Positions 53,014-64,000 of a DNA stretch of 64,000 bases are shown in pieces. Source of the stretch: Elmis aenea (Eukaryota; Arthropoda; Insecta; Coleoptera; Elmidae); contig OX393583.1 in NCBI GenBank assembly GCA_947652605.1, forward strand, positions 14,921,222 through 14,985,221, read 5' to 3'. The translations under genes were made by a program, and so were the position numbers. The notes beneath the pieces are model-generated. The model did not search any database. It worked only from the letters and a program-made list of their open reading frames with translations, and was not told the origin of the DNA. Each line of letters starts with the position of its first letter. The first letter of the stretch is position 1.

Positions 53014-53656
53014 TGTTACGATTGGCTTCGTAACTATTATTAATTGATTATTCATAATAATCAATGTCAATTAAACACGGAGCAAGGTGACCGGATCTGA
53101 AATGGAATAGCACTGATCTGTAAGAGAATATGGAACATTCAAGAGAATATGCAAATGAAATCCTATAAGTAAACTTAAAACGTTTATTAAATTAAAGCAC
53201 AACTAGGATACACTAGGATACAAAACATAAATCGGAACTTAAAGTGAAACAACGTTAAATATATAAATTACTTACAATAATACAATCGTTATCAGCGCTT
53301 GCTGGGTCAGGGGCTTCTCCATTCTGAGAGGGCTTTCCTTTTGGTCGCGAACGGCACTTCGCAATTTGAGTCCCAAACTAGACTGCCCTCTAAGAATTTA
53401 ATTGATCTATTTATATTGATTTATTCCCTGACTCAACAAGCCTGTAGATCGACGTATTATTTCCGGAGTGCGTTACCACGCTTGGGTCGGCAACTCAGCG
53501 TAATCCTAGCATCAGGAATGTCGCGCTTGCAGAATTGCATGAATTACGCTGAGCTGTTATAGTACATCATCGAACGATTAAGCAAAGGTAATGAACTTAT
53601 AAAAGTAATCGAATAAAATAAATTTGGAAAAATACTAATAAAATACTAATGTGACA
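53014..53656. repeat. Solo LTR, 643 bp
   Basis: It begins TGTTACGATTGG and ends AATGTGACA (TG...CA), flanked by ATAT at 53010-53013 and 53657-53660. Comparison with the other copy of element E (61230-61260), which lacks it, confirms the insertion point within one or two bases. A 4-bp target would suit a gypsy-type LTR. Noncoding. Confidence 0.75.
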
Positions 53657-54233
53657 ATATCATCTTCTAAATATGTTTGCAACAATCTTAATTTCGTTAT
53701 CATTAGACCAATAAAATGTTCTGTAGCTTTTATTTACATCATAGTTTCAATTGTTTTTCAGAGCATTCTCGATTTTATGAATTACTTACACAAATTTTAA
53801 AATTTCAACAAGTTTAAAAAAAAAAAAAGGTATGTTGCTTACCAATCTGAAAAGCAAAATTTTTGTCTGTCTGATGGTGTAAAAATCCAATATGACGGCC
53901 ATAAGAAATAAAAAAGTTGACTATCGCAGCTTGAAATCTAGAAGGCTTAGAAAATTTCTGTTGACGTCATCAAACCCAGGACGGTCAAAAACATAACGTT
54001 ATTAAGTTTTAATGAAATAGCGTCAATGGTAGGGAAGATAATAATATTTTTGTAAAATCACATTTTCCAGTTTTGTTTGTAATAAATCAAAAACGAATCA
54101 AAATATCCAGGATTTCTTTTCAGATTCTTAATCGCCATAAAAATGTGCAACTTTTCTCTAATTTAACCGACCTTGCATCTCTTACTGTTTCCAAGATAGC
54201 AATGGTGAGCATCGAAAAAAGCACCACCCTGTA

Positions 54234-54419
54234 TACCGGTTGGAACTGAGTTCTTTTGGTACACCCCTTTTTTTCATTAGTTTTAATTTTACACAAATAA
54301 ACATTTAGACATATGATATGTGTAATTAACCGGAATATTTGAACAAATGTACACTAATACCTTACTTCAGGTTTCGCCGGAATTGACCCGAACTTTCTTA
54401 TTTCAAATGGAACACCCAA
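54234..54419. repeat. Single MITE-like arm of family A
   Basis: Starts CCGGTTGGAACTGAG and ends AAATGGAACACCCAATA. Matches the outer arm at 90-277 (TTTAGACATATGATATGTG, TTTCGCCGGAAT). It sits exactly between two other TA-type elements. Confidence 0.75.
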
Positions 54420-54423
54420 TATA

Positions 54424-54920
54424 CAGGGTGTTTCTTAGATGCTGAGAAAAAATTGGGGAGGCAATTGCTTATCGAAAATTAAGGGGGGCTTTTATATAAC
54501 TCTTTTTCCCTTAGAGGTCTCCTTTCATAGTTACAACCCCTTAAAGGGGAGCGGTAAAATTAGGTTTTTATTTTATTTCTCAAATTTGGAGATGTGTAGG
54601 AGAATGACATTGGATAGATGTTTTATACTTATTAAAAGGCTTCCCATATTATATTATAATATAATATTTTCAATTATGTTCCACCTTTACAAGGAATTGA
54701 AAAGTGCGCCCACTGTTAGTTTTTTAATCGGAACTTTTTAAAGGGTTAAAGGGTTGTTTATTTAGAAACCTTTTTATTCTTTAAATTTTCTTACAAAACC
54801 TAAAGTTTTTGAGTAAAAAATAAAATAAATGAACATAAACTATTAAATATTTTAAAATAAAACGATTCATTTCGGTTGTTCCATGGTTTGTTTATGTTCA
54901 TATTGAGTAGAATTGACGGG
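54424..54920 (+). repeat. 5' fragment of the mariner-like element, copy 2
   Basis: CAGGGTGTTTCTTAGATGCT and the following leader (AAATTAAGGGGG, TTAGGTTTTTATTTTAT, GATTCATTT...GGTTTGTTTATGTTCA) match 21734-22240. It stops before any transposase. Confidence 0.85.
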
Positions 54921-55949
54921 TGTTTTCGTGTTATCATCAAATGATGTGGAATTATACGGTTGGGATGTTTTTCTTTATAAAGACACGCTTCAAAAAATTA
55001 TATTTTCTACGTCTCTCTGTTCTCATAAATTTTAACAGTATTTGTAAACAAAATATTGTGTATTAGCTCGAATCCGGGCCTCCTTGGCATCACCGGGCCC
55101 CAGGAATCAGTCCCCCCTCCCTGTGATAGGCCCTGGCGCCGGAGAGCTGTAAATTTTGTGCTAAAATACTACAAAAGTCAAGCTTCTTATACACGTTATT
55201 TATGGCCAAATTAAGGATTATTAGCCCTCAAATAAAAGCAACAAGTATCCTGCTGCTAAAAAAAGACTAATCATATAAAAAAGGCCCCTTGTTTTTTTGC
55301 CGTTTATTAACGCCCCTGATAGTATTAAGCATTCTCCTGCTGAAAAAGAGACTGGTGGCTTAAACGATTGTTTGATAAAAGATAAAGACCAAGACAGTAT
55401 TTCCGAAACGTCATGTAATCAAATAAGACGCGGTTCCAAACCCGGGAACGAAGATTGTAAATTTTTTTTTGTTACCCTTTAGACTTTAGACCAATTTTTT
55501 ACGATTGCCTTCCATTCGTAAAAAAATAAATGCAACATATTATCTGGCATTAAGAACACGTTTGTTCGCTCTGTGAGGCAACTGAGCAGCTGACACGCTA
55601 CACAGCTACAGCATATTACAAAAAAACTACGAACCGCATACGTTGTCAACTGTTTATTTGTACGGATGGTCATGCGTTTTTCCAACGACGTTTACATAAA
55701 TATTGCCAAACTTTCACGTGTGATTTATTTTTCTATTTACATGTTAAGTCTTGATGTGCATGGTTCTTGTTGAAACAGTAATTGCCTTAATAATTGTGCA
55801 AACACATTAAAATTACACGGTACGAGTTACATTTGCAAACCAGAAATAGTTCGCAACACTCTTTTGTTTTCGTCACACTTCTATTGTTTTGCAACCAGAT
55901 GTTTCAGGATCTCTGTGCGTCACAAGACATAACGTTTAAAAATATTATA
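54921..55949. other. Spacer with a hAT-like terminal block
   Basis: GGGCCTCCTTGGCATCACCG / GGGCCCCAGG-rich sequence at 55077-55140 resembles the end of a hAT-type element. The plus-strand frame at 55297-55482 (61 aa, charged) is unassigned. Nothing else is recognised. Confidence 0.4.
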
Positions 55950-56270
55950 CAGGGTGTTCCTTAAATATTGCAAAAAAAATACAGGGGGTGATTTCTTGTC
56001 AAAAATTAAAGGGGGTCTTTCATATAAAAAGTTTTCCTTAGTCGTCCCCTTTCCGAGTTACACCCCCCTAAAGGGGAGCTATTAAATTAGGTTGTTATTT
56101 TATTTCTCAACTTTGGATAAATGTAGGAGAATAATATTTGGTAGATGTTTTATACTTATTAAAAGGTTTCGCATAGTAATATTTTAAATTATCTCCCACC
56201 TTTACAGGTGGCTGAAAAGTGCGACCACTGTTGGTTTTTAATAAGAACTTTTTGTTGGATTAAAATTTTG
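55950..56270 (+). repeat. 5' fragment of the mariner-like element, copy 3
   Basis: CAGGGTGTTCCTTAAATATT onward matches 21734-22050, including GAGTTACACCCCCCTAAAGG and the TTAAAAGGTTTCGCATAGTA-type block. Confidence 0.85.
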
Positions 56271-56294
56271 AATTAAATTTTTTTAAAGCATGTT

Positions 56295-56430
56295 TTGTTT
56301 AAAAACTTTTTTGGAAACGGAGAAGTCCCAAAACGAACAAAAGTGGAAGTGGTCAAAAAGGTAGTGACTCCGGCACTTTTATACGGAAGTGAAACGTGGA
56401 CACTCACTAATAGAAATAGTAGAGTGGAAA
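56295..56430 (+). pseudogene. Reverse transcriptase fragment
   Basis: The frame reads GEVPKRTKVEVVKKVVTPAL then LYGSETWTLTNRN; LLYGSETWTLT is a conserved box after the RT palm of several non-LTR groups. About 45 codons only, no ends seen. Confidence 0.75.
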
Positions 56431-56752
56431 AAGTCAGCACAACACAATTCAACAGTCCTACACCTAACAGTAGAAGGACTCACGACTAAATAATAAATAA
56501 CTAAACAGTCCTAGTGTCGATTACAGTATTATATTACTTTTAGTAAAATACCAAATACAATGGAAGTCACTTATAACGCGGGTCAGATACAGCCTCGTAA
56601 ACCCGCGTTATATGATAACCGCGGTAGAACCTAATTGTTAAATACTTTATATTCCTATTTCTTCAATATTTAGTAAACATACGAAAATAAACTCTGTTCA
56701 CCATTATAAAATACACTTAAAAAAAAAAAAACGGCTTTCACTGTGGTAAATA

Positions 56753-57858
56753 CAGGGTGTTTCAGACCATCTGTACCAGCACCTTGATTCGAAAATGCGA
56801 CTTCTGACAAAGATGGGGAACCATTTTTATTACAAAAAAAATAATTTCGTGATTAAACCGGATGTGGCCAAATCCGGAAGTAACTTTAAAAAATCAAATG
56901 TAACCATCTGGTTTTTATTGCATGATCAGGAAGATATTTAATAAACAGTTTTTACTTAAAAAAATATTTGTGACTATCAGTATAGTTTGTAATCTATTGG
57001 ACCTAAATCATAACAATATTTAAAACACTATTCACATGTAGGTATGTAATTAAGTTCTGGACACCCCCTTTTTTCTTGAGTTTTGTTTTTAATTAAATGA
57101 AATTTTAGTCATATATGTGTAAAAAAAACAGATTATTTTAACATATTTACACTATTGTTTCACTTACGGTTTTGTCGGAAATTACCCCTACTTTGTTATT
57201 TCGAATGGAACACCCTGTATATTTTCACATTTTTGGAAAAAAAAGCATTTTTGAATACAATCGTACTATTTTATATCATGTTTAGAACTTCAAATAATTT
57301 TTGGATGAAAATATTTTTTTTTTAATTGATTGTCAGTTTTTTTTAAAACGGAATGGTAGTGGTACATTAACCAAAATAGTGCAGTTGTATTCAAAATTGC
57401 TTCCTATTCCTAAAAGTGTTAAATTATACAGGGTGTTCCATTCGAAATAACAAAGTTAGGGTCATTTTCGGCAAAACCGGAAGTGAAAGAATAGTGTAAA
57501 TATGTTCAAATAATCCGGTTTTGTACACATATCATTATGTCTAAAATTTCACTAAATTAAATACAAAACTAAAAAAAAGGGGGTGTCCATATTCAGCCAA
57601 ACCCGTATAAGGTTTTAAATATTGTTATGATTTAGGCTTTATGCAATTTATGCAATAAAAACCATATATTTACATTTAAGTTACAGTTAAGTTTTTAAAG
57701 TTACTTCCGGATTTGGCCACTTCCGGTTTAATCACGAAAACCGCTATGGTGTCAGTCAATTTTGCATATGCACTTTTGTCATAAAAAAAAATTCCCCATC
57801 TTTCTCGGTAGTCGCATTTTCGAATAAAAGTGCTAGTACGGGTAGTCTGATCACCCGG
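56753..57858. repeat. CAGGGTG foldback with a nested family-A pair
   Basis: CAGGGTGTTTCAGACCATCT and the mirrored GTAGTCTGATCACCCGG end, with TA on both sides. Arms share CACGAAA...CCGG...TGGCCA...TCCGGAAGTAACTTTAAA. The centre (about 57036-57607) is a second foldback built from two inverted family-A arms (GACACCCCC / GGGGGTGTCC, inner AATGGAACACCCTGTATA). Confidence 0.82.
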
Positions 57859-57860
57859 TA

Positions 57861-58733
57861 TATACTAATTTCGTTTTTTTGATGAAAAGAGTCGAAAGCA
57901 GGAGCCGGTTTTACAAAATACCGACTCAGGGGTCGGTCATTTTTCCGCCTTTCTTGTGAATAGTGCTAATATAACTTGGCTTCCATTCACCCGGAATAGT
58001 TTTCACTATAAGGCACTGTTTAAAAATGGAAGTCTTAGGAATATAGCAGGTTTTGAATGCTAGAGTGTTAAAGTTAAAGAAATCTTAAACAAATATTTTA
58101 TTAATAGGCAGTTCATTCCGATTTCCATGACAATGCGCCAAAACAAAAATACCTCAAGTTCAAGCCGCTGCAAACATAAATTTTTGCAAAAAAATTAAAA
58201 ATAACTGTACGCAGAAACATCTGCAGAATCAGTACACTTGGGATAGTGACGAACGGTTTAGCTCAATAATAAACTTGTTATTGAGGTGTTAAATGGGACA
58301 TTCACAGTTTGTTACCGGCAAAGAAAATAATTGCCATATCTGGGCACTCCTGGAGACGATTATGATGACTAAAAATATCAATTTATCAACATTTTTGTTT
58401 ATACTTAAGTGCGTTGGCATTTGAGGAAAGTTTAAGTATTTTTAAGACTTCAATTGTTTAAGTTCATATAATCTGGCGTTGAAGTGTTAGCAATAAATTT
58501 TGCACTAGTTTTATGATTCTGCAAACTTTAAACTGTTGGCAGCATTAACAGGCTGCTTAGAAACTCGGAAGTTGATTTTATTTCCAAAAACATAAACCTT
58601 TTATTTGATCTTTGTAGAGCAACGACCGAAAAATTACAATGGATACATTAACTGTTGAGAGAAAAGTATGAATAACTTTTTATTAGTCACGTAAAATTAT
58701 TTTTGACTTAGGTACTTTGTGTACAGGGTGCAT
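57861..58733. other. Spacer without recognised gene
   Basis: No element ends or coding motifs are seen apart from the CAGGGTGCATCAC end at 58734, which starts another TA-type repeat interrupted by the piggyBac MITE. Confidence 0.4.
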
Positions 58734-58773
58734 CACTTAATTCGGTCTAAGTGATGATCTCGCTAAATCTTAA

Positions 58774-59658
58774 CCCTTTGACTACCAACGGGACACATAC
58801 GTCCCACTAAGAAGTAAAAATTACTATCGAGTTTTAATACAAATAAATTGTTATTATTTGTTATCATATTGGTTCTCCGATAAAAAATATGTCTTTCTAC
58901 GTGGGGGAGGGGCTTGTGAGGTGAATCATTGTCTTCAGTATTGTCATTGTTTGTCAGTCTGAACTTGCATATACAGTGTGACCCATTTCAAAGGGGATCA
59001 ATCACCCTCATAAAAAGTTTATTTATGGTCCGATTTTCATAAACTTTTTTTTCAACGATGAAGCATCAAAAACTGTACTTTGGCACACTATTTTAAAATT
59101 CTGTTTACATTCACAAAGCTTACTGTGATTTTTTTTATGTCAAAATTAGTAAAATTTGTTTAGCGATTTTTTTATCTATAATCTGACTACACCACTGGAT
59201 TTAGCATGTCCTCAAATGGGTTTTTACCAAATTTCATGAAAAAGAAACAAGAACTAAAACAGTTTGCACTATGTGTAAAATTCCGCTGTGCAAAACATGT
59301 GTTACAGCATTCTTTAGATAATTTGTTATTTTATCATTTTTTAACATTTTCAATTTTTATAATCTTATTAGTTCACAGTAGTTTATAATTTTTTTTGGTT
59401 ATATTTTGGTAAATAAAAGTTTTAGTACATACCTTTACTGTCAAACCATATTTTTTTGTTCCTTGATTACAGCACCAGTGGGACATACGATCCCAGCTAG
59501 AAATACCAGTGGGACATAAATATGTCCCGGGAGCGTATGCTGCGACCCAAGGTCAATTTTTTTTTTGTTGATAAAAATTTCTTATATTTATTAGTATGAG
59601 TATAGCAATATAAAAAAAAAATTGAAAATTTGAAAATTTAAAAATGGTAGTCAAAGGG
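58774..59658. mobile_element. piggyBac-like MITE, 885 bp
   Basis: TTAA at 58770-58773 and 59659-59662; ends CCCTTTGACTACCA / TGGTAGTCAAAGGG. Subterminal motifs GGGACACATACGTCCCA and GTGGGACATACGATCCCA lie near each end. The 60-aa plus-strand frame inside is not assigned. Confidence 0.9.
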
Positions 59659-59945
59659 TTAAGGAGAGAGACTGAGCAAAAAGTTATGCTCAATATAAGG
59701 CGCACTAAGAAGTTTTGTAAAAAGCATAGGTAACTTGATAAAGAACAAATTACATTGACGATTTTTATATTTTTTCGGCGTCCGTCTATAAAAAAAAACA
59801 AGCGTCGCTATATCACTAGCGAGTTTTCACCTGGAGTTAGTCGAGTTATTTATTTAATTATGAATCGTGACGATAATGATTTTGTGGACGAACGCAGACA
59901 AAATATTGTACGTAACATACCCGCAAATTGTCTTTTTACTGCTAC

Positions 59946-60300
59946 CAGGGTTGGGCAAAATTTGATTTTTATTAAAAATCATGGATTTTAATTTAAAAAA
60001 TGAACGAATAAAAAAATGGTGATTTTTTGTTTTTTTTTTAAGAAACGCCTATATATTTTTACAACCTATTTATTCATTATTCACGCTACAATATATCTTC
60101 TGTACAGCGTCATTCAAAAAGTATCAACAAATAAAAAGGTTTTTTGATTAAAAATTTCTCAGAAAGTTTTATCTTGATAAAAGTTTGTGAATAGCCTAAA
60201 ATTAATTTTAAGATGGGAAAAATTTTGTAGAAATTCATACGATACCTACTAGTTTTAGCGATTTCAGGTATATTCCAAAAGCCTTATTTTAAACAATAGA
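59946..60300. repeat. CAGGGTTGG repeat, second copy
   Basis: CAGGGTTGGGCAAAATTTG and GTACAGCGTCATTCAAAAAG match the copy nested at 17973. The right boundary is uncertain. Confidence 0.55.
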
Positions 60301-60687
60301 GAAAGATTGTTCAAATATCAAAAATACAACCAAAGCTGAAAGCAGATTAAGATAGGCCAGCGGCCCTTGAAACCAATTTTGAAATGAGTTATTTTTCTAC
60401 GTAGGTATCATAAAATAAAATATATTTACAATAAATTTAGCATCCCCTTTGCCCCCCTTCTCCTGGTCATCGAAAAAAGCTGTTTTTTAGTTTTGATTTT
60501 TTTTCTTTGCCCTGAATCATCGAAAAATTTTGAAAAAATTCTTGAACGAGCAGAATAATATATCCGACTTTAAAAAATTTTTGTTTTTAAGTTTGACGAA
60601 AAATTCGAATTAAAAAAAATTAAGGTTAAAAATGCGTTTTTTAATTATTTTTTTTATAGGTAAGAATACGGCACTTAGGTACATATA

Positions 60688-62193
60688 CAGGGTGGTGCTT
60701 TTTTCGATGCTCACCATTGCTATCTTAGAAACGGTAAGAGATACACGGTCGGTTAAATTAGAGAAAAGTTGCACATTTTTATGGCGATTAAGAATCTTAA
60801 AAGAAATCCTGGAAATTTTGATTCGTTTTTGATTTATTACAAAAAAAACTGAAAAATGTGATTTTAGAAAAATATTATTATTTTCCCTACCATTGACGCT
60901 ATTTTATTTAAACTTGGTAATTTTATGTTTTTGACCGTCCTGGGTTTGATGACGTCAACAGAAATTTTCTAAGCCTTCTAGATTTCAAGCTGCGATAGTC
61001 AACTTTTTTATTTCTTATGGCCGTCATATTGGATTTTTACACCATCAGACAGACAAAAATTTCGCTTTTCAGATTGGTAAGCAACATACCTTTTTTTTTT
61101 TTAAACTTGTTGAAATTTTAAAATTTGTGTAAGTAATTCATAAAATCGAGAATGCTCTGAAAAACAATTGAATCTATGATATAAATAAAAGCTACAGAAC
61201 ATTTTATTGGTCTAATGATAACGAAATTAAGATTGTTGGAGACATATTTAGAAGATATGTTGGGCGAATTGCCATTATTAATAATTCAAAATCATCAGTA
61301 GTTTCAGCAAGAAGGAGCTGGTCCTCACAACGCCCGCATTGTAAAATGATATTAATTTAGATGTACGTTTTCAAAATTCATGAGTTGGTGCGTTTGGTCC
61401 TGTTCATTGGCCTCCGCGATCGCCATGTTTAACGCCTATGGATTACTTTTACATTGATGTTGTTTATGCAACCCTAACGGAAAATATTGAACTTCTTCGG
61501 CGTAAAATCAAAAATGCTTTCGACTCTATTCCGAGACAAACTATCCTAAAGGCAGTGGGCGAAATGAATTTGAGGACTAACCACTACATCATACATAACG
61601 GCGCGCACTTTATAAACAATTTAAATAATTATTTATCTGGTGTTTTAACCTTATTGTCATTTCGTTATTTTATTAGACCTATAAAATGTTGTGTCACTTT
61701 TATTTATATTATAATTTCAATTGTTTTTCAGAACATTCGCGATTTTATAGTTTATTTATACAAATTTTCAAATTTCAACAAGTTTTTTGAAAGAAAAAAG
61801 GTATGTTGGTTACCAATCTGAAAAGCTAATTTTTTTGTCTGTCTGATGGTGTAAAAATCCAATATGGCGGCCATAAGAAATAAAAAAGTTGACTATCGCA
61901 ACTTGAAATCTAGAAGGCTTAGAAAATTTCTGTTGATGTCATCAAACCCAGGACGGTCAAAAACATAAAAGTTACCAAGTTTAAATGAATGGTAGGGAAG
62001 ATAATAATATTTTTCTAAAATCACATTTTTCAGTTTTTTTGTAATAAATCAAAACCTAATCAAAATATCCAGGATTTCTTTTAAGATTCTTAATCGCCAT
62101 AAACATGTGCAACTTTTCTCTAATTTAACCGACCTTGTATCTGTTACCGTTTCCAAGATAGCAATGGTGAGCATCGAAAAACGCACCACCCTG
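60688..62193 (+). mobile_element. Foldback transposon E, copy 2, complete ends
   Basis: CAGGGTGGTGCTTTTTTCGA is mirrored by TCGAAAAACGCACCACCCTG, with TA on both sides and arms of about 500 bp. The centre holds a transposase-core relic in plus orientation, opposite to copy 1. Length 1506 bp. Confidence 0.9.
61306..61620 (+). pseudogene. Transposase catalytic-core relic in foldback E, copy 2
   Basis: Reads QQEGAGPHNARIVK, then after a frame change FGPVHWPPRSPCLTPMDYFY and IDVVYATLTENIELLRRKIK, NAFDSIPRQTILKAV. WPPRSP-x-LTP-x-D-(Y/F)F is the third-Asp region of Tc1/mariner transposases. The second Asp is Glu; the first-Asp region is absent. The following FDSIPRQ-x-I is the usual C-terminal helix. 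Confidence 0.8.
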
Positions 62194-62195
62194 TA

Positions 62196-63273
62196 TATTG
62201 TATTTACTCATAATTGATATATCCTCAAAAATTGAAGTCTAAATCTAGAAAGATCCATTTAAAATTAGTGATCACAGATACGTCACAAAATAATTTAAAA
62301 TGGTCTTTAAATTAAAATGTTAAAGTATTATGGTTCTGTTCGATGCATTTAATTGAAGATTGTTAAGTATAGAATGCGTCCTTCGAATAGTCTCGCTAAG
62401 AATGCGGAATCAGAACTAGATAAATGACACCGGTGCAGTGATTTTGCAACAATCAAGGAGGTTATGGTTCATCGACCCATCGCATACGTCCTTTTAAAAA
62501 TAGACCGTAGCAAAACACCTTGTAAAGATTAAATATAATTTTACACACCGTCCGTTTCGCTACGGTTCGTTAGTGTAAGTTCCGGTTTTCAACCTTCTCG
62601 TATTTGTTTATTCAGAAAATAGAGGGCTGCGTAAAATACGAACAAAAAATAAACCTTAACATGTTACCTATGAAATCTGCAGTGAAAACTAGAACAAATG
62701 AAAACAAGACGTGGTTTATTTTTGTTGGCTTTGTCAAACATCGACCTGTTGACGCTTCTATATAACGCGTTGCATATCATTTTATTTTAGAAAACGAACA
62801 AATGTAAATTTAAACAGTAGATCTACGCAAAATTATCAACAAAACGATTAATGTTCGATTTAAAATGAACAAAAAACAATTGCCTGATTGATTTAAATTA
62901 TTCATATCTGTTTACATTCAAAAAATCGTTAAAATGCCCGTTATTAAACGGTTATGAGATCCCAATAGTGACCCTTCTATGTGGACCATCCTGTATAGCG
63001 TGACAACTCAAAGTCGATATTTAAAGGTTTTCTGCGGTGCTGCTTACGATTTACGGGTCAAAATTTAGAAATTCAAAATAGCTGTGCCAAAATGGCGGAG
63101 ATGACTAAAACGGAAAAAATCAATAAGTTAAAAAAAAGTTTTGTCTCGCAAAAAGCTTTTAGGAAATTTTATTTTCTTATTTTTAGTAGATTTTAATCAA
63201 AACTTGTTTAAAAAAATATATTTTTTATTATTTATTTGACCATTACCTATAGTTTTATAGTTAACAAGATGGT
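62196..63273. other. Spacer with a lone TA-type end
   Basis: GTGGACCATCCTG-TA at about 62981-62996, preceded by ATGAGATCCCAATAGTGACC, resembles the right end of 29653-30287. No gene is recognised. Confidence 0.45.
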
Positions 63274-63772
63274 TTACCCGGCGTTGCACGGGCGATTACA
63301 ATTTTAATTACTGTTTTAACTTGAATAAGCCCAATAATTCCAAATCATACACAAATGACATACTCTGATCAATCATCTTTTCACTTTCTTATAATTCCTT
63401 AAAAAATAACTATTTATTGCTTAAAAATTGAATAATAACTCAAATTTATTTTCTTTCGTCTTGTTTCAATTAAAAATGTACTAATAAAAATAATACTTCA
63501 TGTACATTTATTACTACTTGTATACAAAGCAATCTTTACTTGAGAAATACACCGCGCCGTATCGTGTTTTGACCAGGTATTTGCCGACGTAAGATCGAAT
63601 CCCGTCCAAGTAATTTTTTTTTTTAAATTGGTAATATGTGCTTGTACTTAAAGTTTGGCGTTAGATCTGCAAGGTCCTAAATAGTAACTGTGCAAAATTT
63701 GGTCCCGATCGGTCAACGGACCTAGGATTCTATAGCGAACAAACAAACAAACACACAAACAAGCTCTTTTAT
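63274..63772 (+). repeat. Dispersed repeat, second copy
   Basis: GGCGTTGCACGGGCGATTAC and, at 63674-63765, the CCTAAATAGTAACTGTGCAA to CAAGCTCTTTTATATA block match 6718-6940. About 370 bp separate the two blocks here, so this is the longer version. Confidence 0.65.
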
Positions 63773-64000
63773 ATATCTGTGGTCGGCGGGAAAAAGCACT
63801 TAAGTCAAAAAGTGCAATTTTTTATTATTAATCTTATACCATTCCTATTGTTATGTTCTTATACTGGTAATTTGCAACTTCGGCACTTGCGTTTCCTGTT
63901 TATAGTGTTATATCCATTTCACGTATTTTATTAATAACATTTTTCCATTGCAACGAAATTTTGTGTAATCAAAAGATAATAAAAGTTATATTTAAAAATG
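63773..64000. other. Window edge, no feature seen
   Basis: AT-rich, no recognised structure. Confidence 0.4.

Larger units (their letters stand above)
52222..54231 (-). mobile_element. Foldback transposon E, copy 1, left end truncated
   Basis: Inverted arms (52222-52620 and about 53660-54231) match those of 60688-62193. The right end is GCACCACCCTG-TA at 54231; the left terminus is missing. A transposase relic (minus strand) and a solo LTR lie in the centre. Confidence 0.85.

Noticed and set aside
59206..59388. 60-codon frame inside the piggyBac MITE
   Set aside because: Hydrophobic AT-rich tail typical of chance frames; no transposase motif.

Overview
The window looks like insect nuclear DNA: AT-rich, no bacterial-style operons, packed with arthropod transposable elements, and containing a small family of C2H2 zinc-finger genes. 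I cannot name the species; the element mix would fit a large, repeat-rich insect genome, but that is inference. Apart from the two zinc-finger genes, almost everything recognisable is mobile DNA or its wreckage.

Layout. 1-1.4 kb: a palindromic (foldback) element. 1.4-6.7 kb: a full-length, apparently intact non-LTR retrotransposon with both ORFs open and a perfect 13-bp target-site duplication (TSD). 6.7-11.6 kb: small foldbacks, one carrying inverted pieces of a mariner-type transposase. 11.7-28.1 kb: a zinc-finger cluster on the minus strand, with two open genes of twelve fingers each (11995-13623 and 19246-20805), their decayed 3' tails, and a third dead copy (26755-28050). It is split by hAT, mariner-like and other insertions, some nested. 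29.4-39.7 kb: a hAT-type element, a piggyBac relic, a 1.6-kb foldback, a 4-bp-TSD element with a broken transposase, another hAT relic and a reverse transcriptase (RT) fragment. 39.8-42.6 kb: a dead RT gene split by a foldback that itself holds a Harbinger-type element with a MADF gene. 42.7-50 kb: a 41-bp minisatellite, a CR1/Jockey-like LINE fragment, and three TIR/foldback elements, one with an internal palindrome. 50-64 kb: piggyBac MITEs, two copies of a foldback carrying a transposase core, a solo LTR, and many repeats ending in TACAGGGTG.

The strongest theme is a group of elements that insert at TA and end in CAGGGTG...CACCCTG. Several are near-perfect palindromes, and at least four carry recognisable fragments of a Tc1/mariner-like transposase: the DUF4817-like N-terminus, the catalytic core, or the HFEHLL C-terminus, in the arms or at the centre. 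They look like self-inverted derivatives of transposons. The second theme is the zinc-finger family: both open paralogues now stop in the linker directly after finger 12 through different mutations (a 2-bp deletion in one, a nonsense change in the other), and shared finger remnants persist downstream of both.

Boundaries given with TSDs were read base by base. Clade and superfamily names are from recognised motifs, not from database searches.
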